A stretch of 53,018 bases of DNA from Actinomycetes bacterium (lineage in GTDB: Bacteria; Actinomycetota; Actinomycetes; Actinomycetales; Microbacteriaceae): contig JAEWJX010000013.1 of assembly GCA_023386365.1 (NCBI GenBank), positions 1-53,018 of the forward strand, in the 5' to 3' direction. Shown piece by piece: positions 7,835 through 16,065 of the stretch. The translations under genes were made by a program, and so were the position numbers. Below the pieces are notes generated by a model. That model searched no databases, had not been told where the DNA came from, and saw nothing but the letters and a program-made list of their open reading frames with translations. Each line of letters starts with the position of its first letter. Within the stretch, counting starts at the first letter, position 1.

Positions 7835-9888
7835 TGACCGACCTGCTGCCCAGCTACGTGAACGACGCCTGGTGGACCCCGGATGCCGGCGCGGCGGCCA
7901 CCGAGGTGCTCGACGCCTCCACGGGCGAGCCGGTGGTGCGGGTGAGCACCGAAGGACTCGACCTCGGCGCCGCGCTCGACCACGCCCGCACGGTGGGACA
8001 GGACTCGCTCGGCGCGCGCACCTTCCATCAGCGGGCGCTGCTGCTCAAGCAGTTCGCGCTCGCCCTGACCGAACGCAAGGACGAGCTGTACGCGGTCTCC
8101 TCTCGCACCGGCGCCACGAAGGCCGACTCCTGGGTGGACATCGACGGCGGCATCGGGGTGCTCTTCACCTACTCGGGCAAGGGTCGACGTGAGCTGCCGA
8201 ACTCCCAGGTGTACGTCGACGGCGCGGTCGAGAACCTGTCGAAAGACGGCAGCTTCCTGGGGCGCCACGTCTACACCCGCCTGCCGGGGGTGGCGGTGCA
8301 GATCAACGCGTTCAACTTCCCGGTGTGGGGGTCGCTGGAGAAGCTCGCCCCCGCCTTCCTCGCCGGGGTGCCCACGGTGGTGAAACCGGCCACCCCCACC
8401 GGCTACCTCGCCGAGGCGATGGTGCGCATCCTCGTCGAGTCGGGCCTGCTGCCCGCCGGCTCCCTGTCGCTGGTGTCCGGGTCGGTGCCGACCCTGTTCG
8501 ACGAACTGCGCCTGGGTGATCTGGTCGCGTTCACCGGTTCGGCGTCCACCGCCGAACGGCTGCGGTCCCACGATGCGGTGCAGACCGGCGGGGTGCGGTT
8601 CACCAGCGAGACCGACTCGATCAACGCATCCGTACTCGGCCCCGATGCGGTCGCCGGAACCCCCGAGTTCGACGCGTACGTGAAGCAACTGGTGGTGGAG
8701 CTCACCTCGAAGGCGGGGCAGAAGTGCACCGCCATCCGCCGCGCGATCGTGCCGACCGCTCAGGTGGATGCCGTGATCGATGCGGTGCGCGATCGCGTGG
8801 CCGAGCGCGTGGTGGTGGGCGACCCGCGCAGCGAGGGCACGACGATGGGTCCGCTCGCCTCCCTCGAGCAGCGGGACGAGGTGCTGCGGCAGGTGGGCCG
8901 ACTGATGGCGGCGGGCGGGCAGGTGGTGGTCGGCTCGACCGAGTCCGACGCGGAGTTGCCGCGCGACGGCGCTTTCGTGAGCCCGATCCTGTTGCGTTTC
9001 GACGACCCGTCGGTGGATGCGGTGCACGAGGTCGAGGCGTTCGGGCCGGTGTCGAGCGTGCTTCCGTACGACACGGTCGCGGATGCGGCGGCGCTCGTGG
9101 CCCGCGGCGGCGGCTCGCTCGTGACGAGCATCGCCACCCACGACCCGGCGGTCGCCGTCGAGCTGGCGAGCCGCATCGCGCCCTACAACGGGCGCATGCT
9201 GCTGCTCGACCGCGACGACGCCCGCAGCTCCACCGGCCACGGTTCACCGCTACCGAACCTGGTGCACGGCGGCCCCGGGCGGGCCGGCGGCGGTGAGGAG
9301 TTGGGCGGCATCCGGTCGGTTCTGCACCACATGCAGCGCACGGCCGTGCAGGGCTCGCCCGAGATGCTCACCGCGCTCACCGGCATCTGGCATACGGGGG
9401 CTTCGGCGACGTCGGATGGCGTGCATCCGTTCCGCAAGAGCCTCGCCGAGCTGCGCATCGGCGACCAGATCGTCTCGGGGACCCGCGAGGTGACGCTCGC
9501 CGACATCGAGACGTTCGCCGCGTTCACCGGCGACACCTTCTACGCCCACATGGATGAGGCGGCGGCCGCCGCGAATCCTTTCTTCCCGGGCCGCGTCGCC
9601 CACGGGTACCTGCTGGTGTCGTGGGCTGCGGGGCTGTTCGTCGACCCCGACCCGGGTCCGGTGCTCGCCAACTACGGTCTCGAGAACCTGCGGTTCCTCA
9701 CCCCGGTGTCGCCGGGCGACACCATCCGCGTCGAGTTGACGGCGAAGCAGATCACCCCGCGGGAGACCGACGACTACGGCGAGGTCCGCTGGGATGCGGT
9801 GCTGAAGAACCAGGACGACGAGGTCGTGGCGACTTACGACGTGCTCACCCTGGTGGAGAAGGTGGGGGCGCTCACGCCCGTCCCGTGA
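7834..9888 (+). CDS. paaZ: Bifunctional oxepin-CoA hydrolase / semialdehyde dehydrogenase
   Basis: This 684-residue fusion enzyme opens the oxepin-CoA ring and oxidises the resulting aldehyde. The N-terminal aldehyde dehydrogenase domain (about 1-520) has the general base E259 in FTSETDS and the nucleophile C298 in AGQKCTA. The C-terminal MaoC-type hydratase domain (about 545-684) has the catalytic pair D567 and H572 in TGDTFYAHMDE. Length and architecture match E. coli PaaZ (681 residues). The ATG at 7834 overlaps the paaH stop; an upstream in-frame ATG at 7810 lies inside paaH and would give a slightly long protein. Its 3' end overlaps convergent paaG by 17 bp. Confidence 0.95.
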   Translation: MTDLLPSYVNDAWWTPDAGAAATEVLDASTGEPVVRVSTEGLDLGAALDHARTVGQDSLGARTFHQRALLLKQFALALTERKDELYAVSSRTGATKADSWVDIDGGIGVLFTYSGKGRRELPNSQVYVDGAVENLSKDGSFLGRHVYTRLPGVAVQINAFNFPVWGSLEKLAPAFLAGVPTVVKPATPTGYLAEAMVRILVESGLLPAGSLSLVSGSVPTLFDELRLGDLVAFTGSASTAERLRSHDAVQTGGVRFTSETDSINASVLGPDAVAGTPEFDAYVKQLVVELTSKAGQKCTAIRRAIVPTAQVDAVIDAVRDRVAERVVVGDPRSEGTTMGPLASLEQRDEVLRQVGRLMAAGGQVVVGSTESDAELPRDGAFVSPILLRFDDPSVDAVHEVEAFGPVSSVLPYDTVADAAALVARGGGSLVTSIATHDPAVAVELASRIAPYNGRMLLLDRDDARSSTGHGSPLPNLVHGGPGRAGGGEELGGIRSVLHHMQRTAVQGSPEMLTALTGIWHTGASATSDGVHPFRKSLAELRIGDQIVSGTREVTLADIETFAAFTGDTFYAHMDEAAAAANPFFPGRVAHGYLLVSWAAGLFVDPDPGPVLANYGLENLRFLTPVSPGDTIRVELTAKQITPRETDDYGEVRWDAVLKNQDDEVVATYDVLTLVEKVGALTPVP

Positions 9889-10645
9889 ACTGCGGCGCCC
9901 GTTTCGCCTGGAACGCGGCGAAGCCTTCGCGGTAGTCGGCGGTGTCGCACAGGTCGGCCTGCGCGCGGTTCTCCTGCGCGATGCTCTGCCAGAGCCCGAG
10001 GCGCTCATCGCGCAGGTGGGCGACGAGCTGCTTGCTAGAGCGGAAGGCGAGCGTCGCCCCGGATGCGGCGGTGCGGGCGGCCGCAACCGTCGCCTCCTCG
10101 ACCTCGGCCGCCGGCAGCACCTGGCTGAACAGCCCCGACTGCACCGCTTCCTCGCCCGACATGAGCCTGCCGGTGTAGATGAGGTCGAGGGTCTTGTGGG
10201 CGCCGAGCCGCTCGACGAACAGCGCATGCCCGCCGGAGTCGAGGGTGGCGCCGAGGTTCGCGAACGGGGAGCCGATGCGGGCGGTGTCGGCGACATAGAC
10301 GACGTCGGTGGCGATCAGCAGGCCGAGCCCGACGCCGAGTGCCGCCCCCTGCACGGCGGCGAACGTGGGCGCCGGGAAGGCGCTCATCCGCTCCAGCAGC
10401 GGTTGGACGAGGCCGCCGAGGTAGCCGATCACGTCGTCGTCGGCCGGGTCGACGCCCGAGATGTCGCGCCCCGCACAGAACGCGCGGCCCTCGGCGCGCA
10501 GCACGAGCGCTCGCACCCCCGCAGCTTCGGCGTCGCGGTAGCAGCGGTCGAGTTCGGCGATCGCCGACTCGTCGAGCGCGTTGAGCTTGTCGGGGCGGTC
10601 GAGGGTGACGAGAGCGAGGTCGCCGTCGAGGTCGAGTCGGGGCAT
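9872..10645 (-). CDS. paaG: Ring-1,2-epoxyphenylacetyl-CoA isomerase (PaaG-like)
   Basis: This 257-residue crotonase-fold protein probably isomerises the ring-1,2-epoxide of phenylacetyl-CoA to oxepin-CoA, the step between the PaaABCE epoxidase and PaaZ. It lacks both glutamates of enoyl-CoA hydratases but has D136 in GATLDSGG, at the position of the catalytic aspartate of E. coli PaaG. That fits an isomerase rather than a hydratase. It is the last gene of the minus-strand paaABCDE transcript, 22 bp after paaE. Its stop codon lies inside the end of paaZ on the other strand. A second PaaF-like role is less likely given the residues. Confidence 0.85.
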   Translation of the reverse strand: MPRLDLDGDLALVTLDRPDKLNALDESAIAELDRCYRDAEAAGVRALVLRAEGRAFCAGRDISGVDPADDDVIGYLGGLVQPLLERMSAFPAPTFAAVQGAALGVGLGLLIATDVVYVADTARIGSPFANLGATLDSGGHALFVERLGAHKTLDLIYTGRLMSGEEAVQSGLFSQVLPAAEVEEATVAAARTAASGATLAFRSSKQLVAHLRDERLGLWQSIAQENRAQADLCDTADYREGFAAFQAKRAPQFTGRA

Positions 10646-10667
10646 GGCTCCTCCGGTGGGGTCTATG

Positions 10668-11792
10668 TCAGCCGTCGTAGTCGACGGTCACGGCGTCGGT
10701 GGTGGGGTGGGACTGGCAGGTGAGTACGTAGCCGGCGTCGAGTTCGTCCGGTTCGAGGGCGTAGTTCTCCGTCATCCGCACCGTGCCCGACAGCACGCGC
10801 GCGCGGCAGGTGCCGCACACGCCGCCCGCGCACGCGAACGGCACATCGGGGCGCACCCGCAGGGCGGCGTTCAGCACGGACTCGGTGGCGGGCTCGGGCA
10901 TGACGACGGTCGACGTGCGGCCGTCGAGGGTGAACCGCACGGTCGCAGCGTGGTCGCTCGCTCCGGGCGAGACGGGCGCACCCGTCGACCCGGGGGCGGC
11001 GCGGTTGGGCCGGTCGGTGGTGAAAAGTTCGAAGTGGATGGCGCCGCGGTCGACCCCGGCGTCGGCGAGTCGAGTGCGGGTGAGTTCGACGAGGTCGAAC
11101 GGGCCGCACAGGAACCACTCGTCGACGTCGGTCGGCGGCACGAGGGAGTCGAGGATGCGGTCGAGTCGATCCGCGTCGATGCGCCCCGACAGCAGCTCGG
11201 AGGAGCGTTCCTCCCGCGACAGCACGTGGTGCAGCGCCACGCGTTGCGGGTAGCGGTCCTTCAGGTCGGCGAGCTCTTCCAGGAACATCACGTCGAGGGA
11301 GGTGCGGTTCGTGTAGACGAGGCTGAACCGGGCGTGCTCGGTGCCGTCGAGCAGGGCGCGCATGAGGGCGATCACGGGAGTGATGCCCGATCCGGCCGCG
11401 ATGGCGGCGAAGTGCTTGCCGTCGGCGGATGCGAGATCGGTGGTGAAGTTTCCTTCCGGGCTCATCACGTCGAGGCTCATCCCCGCCTCGAGGCTGTCGT
11501 TGACCCAGCTCGAGAAGCGGCCGCCCACATCCCGTTTCACGGCGACACGCACCTCGCCGGGCACCGGCGGCTGGCAGATCGAGTAGCTGCGCCGCAGCTC
11601 GGCTCCGTCGGAGGACGCGAGGGTGGTGCGCAGTGCCACGTACTGTCCGGGGGAGTAGCCGTAGTCGTCGACGAGATCGTCGGGGACCGCGAAGGCCACC
11701 TCGACGCTGTCGGAGGTCAGGCGGCGCACCTCGCGCACGGTGAGCGTGTGGAACCGTGCGCGCCGACGCACACCGCTGCGGGTGGCGGCCAC
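10668..11792 (-). CDS. paaE: Phenylacetyl-CoA epoxidase reductase subunit
   Basis: This 374-residue reductase passes electrons from NADPH to the di-iron epoxidase PaaA. An N-terminal FAD-binding domain (about 15-120, with the RRSYSICQ flavin motif) is followed by a NADPH domain (about 125-265, AAGSGITPVIA). A C-terminal plant-type 2Fe-2S ferredoxin domain carries the ligands C321, C326, C329 and C359 (C-x4-C-x2-C-x29-C). The start is GTG at 11792, one base from the paaD stop. It is part of the ordered paaA-B-C-D-E operon. Confidence 0.95.
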   Translation of the reverse strand: MAATRSGVRRRARFHTLTVREVRRLTSDSVEVAFAVPDDLVDDYGYSPGQYVALRTTLASSDGAELRRSYSICQPPVPGEVRVAVKRDVGGRFSSWVNDSLEAGMSLDVMSPEGNFTTDLASADGKHFAAIAAGSGITPVIALMRALLDGTEHARFSLVYTNRTSLDVMFLEELADLKDRYPQRVALHHVLSREERSSELLSGRIDADRLDRILDSLVPPTDVDEWFLCGPFDLVELTRTRLADAGVDRGAIHFELFTTDRPNRAAPGSTGAPVSPGASDHAATVRFTLDGRTSTVVMPEPATESVLNAALRVRPDVPFACAGGVCGTCRARVLSGTVRMTENYALEPDELDAGYVLTCQSHPTTDAVTVDYDG

Positions 11793-11793
11793 G

Positions 11794-12285
11794 TCACAGC
11801 ACCTTGAAGTAGTCGAACGGTTCGAGGCAGGCGCGGCACTCGTACAGCGCCTTGCAGGAGGTCGACCCGAAGCGCGAGATCTCGACCGTGTCGTCGGAGC
11901 CGCACCTCGGGCAGCGGGTGGCGAGGGTGAGCCGCACCGGACCGGGAGACGCGTGGGCGCGCCCGCTCGGCGGGGCGATGCCGTACTCGGTGAGCTTGCG
12001 ACGCCCGGCGACCGACATCCAGTCGGTGGTCCAGGCGGGCGACAGGCTCAGCCGCACCTCGACGGGCCCTACCGCGCCGAGCACGGTCACCAGGTCGTCG
12101 CGGATGGCATCCATCGCCGGGCATCCGGAGTACGTGGGGGTGATGGTGACCGTGGTGGTGCCGTTCTCGACGGCCACCTCGCGCAGGATGCCGAGGTCTT
12201 CGATGGTGAGCACCGGGATCTCGGGGTCGACGACGGTCGCGGCGAGACGCCACGCGGTCTCCCGGTCGACCGATGCGGTCACCAT
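11794..12285 (-). CDS. paaD: Phenylacetate degradation protein PaaD (DUF59/iron-sulfur assembly)
   Basis: This 163-residue MIP18/DUF59-family protein is thought to help insert or repair the metal centre of the PaaABCE epoxidase. The N-terminal DUF59 domain has DPEIPVLTIEDLGI and the TPTYSGCPAM cysteine motif. The C-terminal four-cysteine cluster CPRCGS...CKALYECRAC (about residues 123-153) looks metal-binding. I chose the ATG at 12285 (MVTASVDR), which overlaps the paaC stop by 7 bp; the long upstream in-frame extension lies antisense-free inside paaC and is a shadow. Confidence 0.92.
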   Translation of the reverse strand: MVTASVDRETAWRLAATVVDPEIPVLTIEDLGILREVAVENGTTTVTITPTYSGCPAMDAIRDDLVTVLGAVGPVEVRLSLSPAWTTDWMSVAGRRKLTEYGIAPPSGRAHASPGPVRLTLATRCPRCGSDDTVEISRFGSTSCKALYECRACLEPFDYFKVL

Positions 12286-13097
12286 GACGCACCCGGATGC
12301 TGCCGGGCGAGCACCTGCATCTCGGCGAGCAACGGGCCGAGGTACTCGGAGTGCTGCCCGCGGCGCCCGCCGCCGCTCGCGGTGTCGTCGGCGGGCAGCT
12401 CCAGCTCGCACTCGGCCGCCAGCGCCTCGACAACGGCGAGGAAGGGGGCACGCAGGGTCGACGGCCGCACCGCCACCCCGTCGAGGTCGTCGAGCAGCGG
12501 CTCGTCGCGGAACAGCTCGCCCACGTACGGCCACAGCCGTTCGAGCGCGACGAGGAGGCGGCGCCGCGACTCGTCGGTGCCGAGCGCGAACCGGTGCACC
12601 CATTCGACGGCGTGCTCCCGGTGGTAGGTGACCTCTTTCTCCGCCTTCGCCGCGATCGCCGCGAGGGTCGCATCCGAGGAGTACTGCAGCCGTCCGTAGA
12701 GTTCGAACTGGTACACCGAGACCGCCAACTGCCGCACGATCGTGTGGGCGTAGTCGCCGTTGGGCTGCTCGACCAGCTGCACGCAGCGGAACTCCCGCTC
12801 GTCTCGCCAGTAGGCGAGGTCGTCTTCGCTGCGACCGTCGGCGCTGCCCGCGTACGACAGCAGCGAGCGGGCGTGACCGAGCAGGTCGAGGGCGATGTTC
12901 GAGAGGGCGATGTCCTCCTCGAGTTCGGGCGCCCGCGAGATCCACCAGCCCAGCCGTTGCGCGAGGATCAGCGCGTCGTCGCCCAGCCAGAGCGCGTACT
13001 CCGCGACGCCCGGGGTCGCCGAACCGTCCCGCCGCACGATCTCCTCGCTCAGCAGCCTCCGTTCAACGATCACGTCGCCGTGAGGTTCGGTGCTCAC
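12279..13097 (-). CDS. paaC: Phenylacetyl-CoA epoxidase structural subunit PaaC
   Basis: This 272-residue ferritin-like helical protein is the non-catalytic partner of PaaA in the phenylacetyl-CoA 1,2-epoxidase. Family segments include LGDDALILAQRLGWW, DIALSNIALDLLGHARSLL and the KEVTYHREHAVEWVHRF helix. The start is GTG at 13097, in a GTGA overlap with the paaB stop. It is required for the stability of the PaaAC heterotetramer in known systems. Confidence 0.95.
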   Translation of the reverse strand: MSTEPHGDVIVERRLLSEEIVRRDGSATPGVAEYALWLGDDALILAQRLGWWISRAPELEEDIALSNIALDLLGHARSLLSYAGSADGRSEDDLAYWRDEREFRCVQLVEQPNGDYAHTIVRQLAVSVYQFELYGRLQYSSDATLAAIAAKAEKEVTYHREHAVEWVHRFALGTDESRRRLLVALERLWPYVGELFRDEPLLDDLDGVAVRPSTLRAPFLAVVEALAAECELELPADDTASGGGRRGQHSEYLGPLLAEMQVLARQHPGASW

Positions 13098-13402
13098 AGG
13101 TGCGGCACCCCCTCGGAGCGCGTGTAGTAGACGGCGTGGCGGTAGTTCTTGCCCACCGGCGACTCGAAGTAGGCGCCCTTCGCATCCGGATCAGAGGTGG
13201 TGATCGACTCGGCGGGCACCACCCAGATCGACACGCCCTCGTTGCGGCGGGTGTAGAGGTCGCGGGCGTTCTTGATCGCCATGGTCGCGTCGGGGGCATG
13301 CAGCGAGCCGGCGTGCACGTGGGAGAGGCCGCGGTTCGACCGCACGAACACCTCCCACATGGGCCACTGCTCGCGGTCGTCGGCGGCGCCCGGCGTGCTC
13401 AT
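13094..13402 (-). CDS. paaB: Phenylacetyl-CoA epoxidase subunit PaaB
   Basis: This small 102-residue subunit of the epoxidase complex matches the usual PaaB length (about 95). Typical segments are WPMWEVFVRSNRGLSHVHAG, the DLYTRRNEGVSIWVV block and the C-terminal HAVYYTRSEGVPHL. The ATG at 13402 overlaps the paaA stop (ATGA) and the paaB stop overlaps the paaC start, so translation of A, B and C is coupled. An in-frame extension upstream lies inside paaA and is not used. Confidence 0.95.
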   Translation of the reverse strand: MSTPGAADDREQWPMWEVFVRSNRGLSHVHAGSLHAPDATMAIKNARDLYTRRNEGVSIWVVPAESITTSDPDAKGAYFESPVGKNYRHAVYYTRSEGVPHL

Positions 13403-14358
13403 GCGGCCTCCGTCACGGACGCGGATGCGGCCTGCTTGCGGGCGTAGGCGCGCGCCGCCTCCCGCACCCACTCGCCGCCCTCGAACGCCTCGCGCCGGTG
13501 GGTGAGCCGCTGCACGTTGCAGGGGCCGCGGCCGGCGAGCACCTCCTGGAACTCGTGCCAGTCGAGGTCGCCGTAGTCGTGGTGGCCGCGTTCCTCGTTC
13601 CACCGGAGGTCGTCATCCGGGAGGCGCACCCCCAGCGCTTCGGCCTGCGGAACGAGCATGTCGACGAACCGCTGCCGCAGCTCGTCGTTGGTGAAGCGTT
13701 TGATGTTCCACAGCATCGACTGCTGCGAGTTCGAGCTCTCGGCATCGGGTGGGCCGAACATCATCAGGCTGGGCGCGTACCAGCGGTTCACCGCATCCTG
13801 GGCCATCTCCCGCTGGGCGTCGGTGCCCTGCATCAGTTCGAGCAGGATCTCGAAGCCCTGCCGTTGGTGGAACGACTCCTCCTTGCAGATGCGCACCATG
13901 GCGCGCCCGTACGGTCCGTAGCTGGCGCGGCACAGCGGCACCTGGTTGCAGATCGCCGCACCGTCGACGAGCCAGCCGATCGCGCCGATGTCGGCCCAGG
14001 TGAGGGTGGGGTAGTTGAAGATCGACGAGTAGCGGGCTTTGCCGTCGACGAGGGCTTGGAACATCTCGTCGCGCGGGGTGCCGAGGGTCTGCGCGGCGGA
14101 GTAGAGGTACAGCCCGTGACCGGCCTCGTCCTGCACCTTCGCCATCAGGATCGCTTTGCGTTTGAGGCTGGGGGCGCGGCTGATCCAGTTGGCTTCCGGC
14201 TGCATGCCGATGATCTCCGAGTGCGCGTGCTGCGAGATCTGGCGCACGAGCGTCTTGCGGTAGCCGTCGGGCATCCAGTCGCGGGGTTCGATGCGGGAGT
14301 CCGCGGCGATCAGCTCGTCGAAGCGGGCCTGGCCGTCTGCCTCGTCGGTCGGCTGCAT
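13399..14358 (-). CDS. paaA: Phenylacetyl-CoA epoxidase catalytic subunit PaaA
   Basis: This 319-residue di-iron oxygenase subunit epoxidises the ring of phenylacetyl-CoA. Ferritin-like helices carry the iron ligands in the KVQDEAGHGLYLYSAAQTLG and RICKEESFHQRQGFE motifs. The C terminus WHEFQEVLAGRGPCN is typical. I prefer the ATG at 14358 because an AGGGG lies about 9 bp before it. The alternative ATG at 14367 would have the same purine run touching it and adds three residues. The PaaR operator lies about 21 bp upstream. This is the first gene of the minus-strand operon. Confidence 0.95.
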   Translation of the reverse strand: MQPTDEADGQARFDELIAADSRIEPRDWMPDGYRKTLVRQISQHAHSEIIGMQPEANWISRAPSLKRKAILMAKVQDEAGHGLYLYSAAQTLGTPRDEMFQALVDGKARYSSIFNYPTLTWADIGAIGWLVDGAAICNQVPLCRASYGPYGRAMVRICKEESFHQRQGFEILLELMQGTDAQREMAQDAVNRWYAPSLMMFGPPDAESSNSQQSMLWNIKRFTNDELRQRFVDMLVPQAEALGVRLPDDDLRWNEERGHHDYGDLDWHEFQEVLAGRGPCNVQRLTHRREAFEGGEWVREAARAYARKQAASASVTEAA

Positions 14359-14378
14359 CGCCCTCATCCCCTTGATTT

Positions 14379-14400
14379 ACTGACCGTTCGTTCGGTTAGT
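14379..14400. promoter_or_regulatory. PaaR operator between paaA and paaI
   Basis: A 22-bp inverted repeat with arms ACTGACCG (14379-14386) and CGGTTAGT (14393-14400) and centre TTCGTT. It fits without exception the PaaR motif that I recall from Corynebacterium glutamicum, ACTNACCG-N2-CG-N2-CGGTNAGT. It lies in the divergent intergenic region, overlaps the -10-like TAGTAT/TATAAC of paaI (14397-14405), and is adjacent to paaA. Binding by the TetR-family product of 14832-15434 would shut both directions until phenylacetyl-CoA accumulates. Confidence 0.85.
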
Positions 14401-14411
14401 ATAACGGGGTG

Positions 14412-14822
14412 ATGGAGAGCGCGGTACCCCTGCGGCGGATGCTCGAAAACGACGCCGCATCGGAGTGGCTGGGCATGCGGCTGGTCGCCGACGAGCCGGG
14501 GCGCGCAGCGCTCGAACTGACCGTCGGGCCCCAGCACCTCAACGGCCACGGCATCACCCACGGCGGCATCGTGTTCGCGCTCGCCGACACCGCGTTCGCG
14601 GTCGCCTGCAACGAAGACGAGCACGTCACGGTCGCCGCCGGCGCCGACGTCACCTTCCTGCGACCCACCCGGCTCGGTGACGTGCTCACCGCCACCGCCG
14701 TGCGGCGCATCCGCTCGGGGCGCACCGGCCTGTACGACGTGACCGTCACGGATGCCGACGACCAGACGGTGGCCGAGTTCCGCGGCCGCAGCTTCCGCAC
14801 CGACCGCACCCTCGACGACTAG
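14412..14822 (+). CDS. paaI: Hydroxyphenylacetyl-CoA thioesterase PaaI
   Basis: This 136-residue hotdog-fold thioesterase is thought to release CoA from stalled ring-hydroxylated phenylacetyl-CoA derivatives. The signature HGGIVFALADTAFAVACN contains the catalytic Asp (in ALAD) seen in E. coli PaaI. The ATG at 14412 is used; a GTG directly before it (14409) would add one residue. No ribosome-binding site is visible, and a -10-like TATAAC ends at 14405, so the transcript may be leaderless. paaR follows 9 bp downstream. Confidence 0.9.
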   Translation: MESAVPLRRMLENDAASEWLGMRLVADEPGRAALELTVGPQHLNGHGITHGGIVFALADTAFAVACNEDEHVTVAAGADVTFLRPTRLGDVLTATAVRRIRSGRTGLYDVTVTDADDQTVAEFRGRSFRTDRTLDD

Positions 14823-14831
14823 CCTGAACCG

Positions 14832-15434
14832 GTGACCGAGACCGCCGACATCCGCCGTGGCCGACCCGGCTACGACCAGGCGGGCGTGTTGCGTGTTGCG
14901 GTCGCCGCGTTCAACGAATACGGCTACGACGCCACCTCGATCGGGCTGCTCGCCGACCGTCTCGGGCTGTCGAAGGCGGCCATCTACCATCACGTCTCCT
15001 CCAAGGAGGAGCTGCTGCGGTTGGCCCTCGATCAGGCGCTCGGCGCGCTCGAGGGGGTGCTCGACGAGCCGGCGTCCCGAGAGGGCGCCGCCGCCGACCG
15101 GCTCGCGCACGTGCTGCGGCGGGCGGTCGAGGTGCTCGTCGCCGAACTGCCGAACGTCACCCTGCTGCTGCGCCTGCGGGGCAACACCGACGTCGAACGC
15201 TCGGCCCTCGCCCGGCGCCGCGAGTTCGACCGCGCCGTGAGCGACCTGATGGTCGCCGCACGCGACGAGGGTTCGCTGCGGTCTGACATCTCGCCGCGCC
15301 TCGCCGAGCGGCTCGTCTTCGGCATGATCAACTCGATCGTCGAGTGGTACCGCCCCGGCGGCCCGGAGGATGCGGCGCAGCTCGCCGACGACGTGCTCGC
15401 GGTGGCCTTCGACGGCCTGAGGGCGAAGAGCTAG
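14832..15434 (+). CDS. paaR: TetR family regulator PaaR
   Basis: This 200-residue protein is the likely repressor of the paa genes, with phenylacetyl-CoA as the known inducer of its family. The N-terminal TetR helix-turn-helix spans about residues 15-60 (ATSIGLLADRLGLSKAAIYHHVSSKEELL). The C-terminal ligand and dimer domain is all-helical. It starts with GTG and is co-transcribed with paaI. An exact PaaR-type operator lies upstream of paaI, so it would also control itself. Its stop is only 4 bp from the end of the convergent Lrp gene. Confidence 0.9.
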   Translation: MTETADIRRGRPGYDQAGVLRVAVAAFNEYGYDATSIGLLADRLGLSKAAIYHHVSSKEELLRLALDQALGALEGVLDEPASREGAAADRLAHVLRRAVEVLVAELPNVTLLLRLRGNTDVERSALARRREFDRAVSDLMVAARDEGSLRSDISPRLAERLVFGMINSIVEWYRPGGPEDAAQLADDVLAVAFDGLRAKS

Positions 15435-15438
15435 CGGA

Positions 15439-15900
15439 CTACGCCGGCTCGACCGCCGGCGGAACCGACCGCGGGTCGAAGTCCTCGAAGATGAGCGACG
15501 TCTTCGTGGAGCGGATCTCGGGGATCGCGCGCAGCTGCTCCAGCACCACGTGCCGCAGTTCGCGGTTATCGCGGGCGCGCACCAGCAGGATGGCGTCGAA
15601 GTCGCCGCCGAGCAACGCCATGTGCTCGATCGCGGGGATCTGCGCGAGCTGCTCACGAACCGTCTGCCACGACTCCTGCTGCAACGACAGCTCGACGTAG
15701 GCGGACGAGTGCAGGCCCGCGCGCACCGGGTCGACGCGGGCGGTGAAACCGGCGATCACGCCCGAATCGACGAGGCGGTTCACGCGGGCGTAGGCGCTGG
15801 CACGGGAGATGTGCACGGCCTGGGCGACGGCGCTCATGGAGGCTCGGCCGTCGTCGCGCAGGGTGGCGATGATCTTGCGGTCCGTCTCGTCGAGTTCCAT
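15439..15900 (-). CDS. Lrp/AsnC family transcriptional regulator
   Basis: This 153-residue feast/famine regulator has an N-terminal winged helix (MELDETDRKIIATLRDDGRA, HTH at about 20-40 including HISRASAYARVNRL) and a C-terminal RAM ligand-binding domain (about 65-145, GDFDAILLVRARD). I used the ATG at 15900; a longer in-frame extension to 16074 would run through the promoter region. It is divergent from the 2-oxoacid dehydrogenase operon, the arrangement of BkdR-type activators that sense branched-chain amino acids. A GTTGCAAC palindrome (15987-15994) in the intergenic region is a possible binding site, but this is weak. Confidence 0.92.
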   Translation of the reverse strand: MELDETDRKIIATLRDDGRASMSAVAQAVHISRASAYARVNRLVDSGVIAGFTARVDPVRAGLHSSAYVELSLQQESWQTVREQLAQIPAIEHMALLGGDFDAILLVRARDNRELRHVVLEQLRAIPEIRSTKTSLIFEDFDPRSVPPAVEPA

Positions 15901-16065
15901 GGGGGTCTCCGATCTTCCAGCCACGCTGGACGAAGTGCGCTGCGGCGTCGATTCGGCACCCGATTCGTCCACACTGAGCGCGCCGAGTTGCAACATCTTC
16001 TCACCGAACCGCACCCTGAAGGCAACAACGTCCATCCGCAATGTCGCGGAGAACGAGGGGGTGAC
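15901..16065. promoter_or_regulatory. Divergent lrp / bkdA control region
   Basis: This 165-bp intergenic region between the Lrp regulator and E1-alpha must hold both promoters. The only clear symmetry is the 8-bp palindrome GTTGCAAC at 15987-15994, with a related GGCAACAACG near 16020. A purine-rich GAGGGGG just before the GTG at 16066 serves as the ribosome-binding site for E1-alpha. Clear -35/-10 pairs are not evident to me. Confidence 0.4.

Noticed and set aside
9872..10645. Second enoyl-CoA hydratase (PaaF-like) function for this crotonase
   Set aside because: Both catalytic glutamates are missing and D136 matches the PaaG isomerase residue, so the isomerase role fits better.
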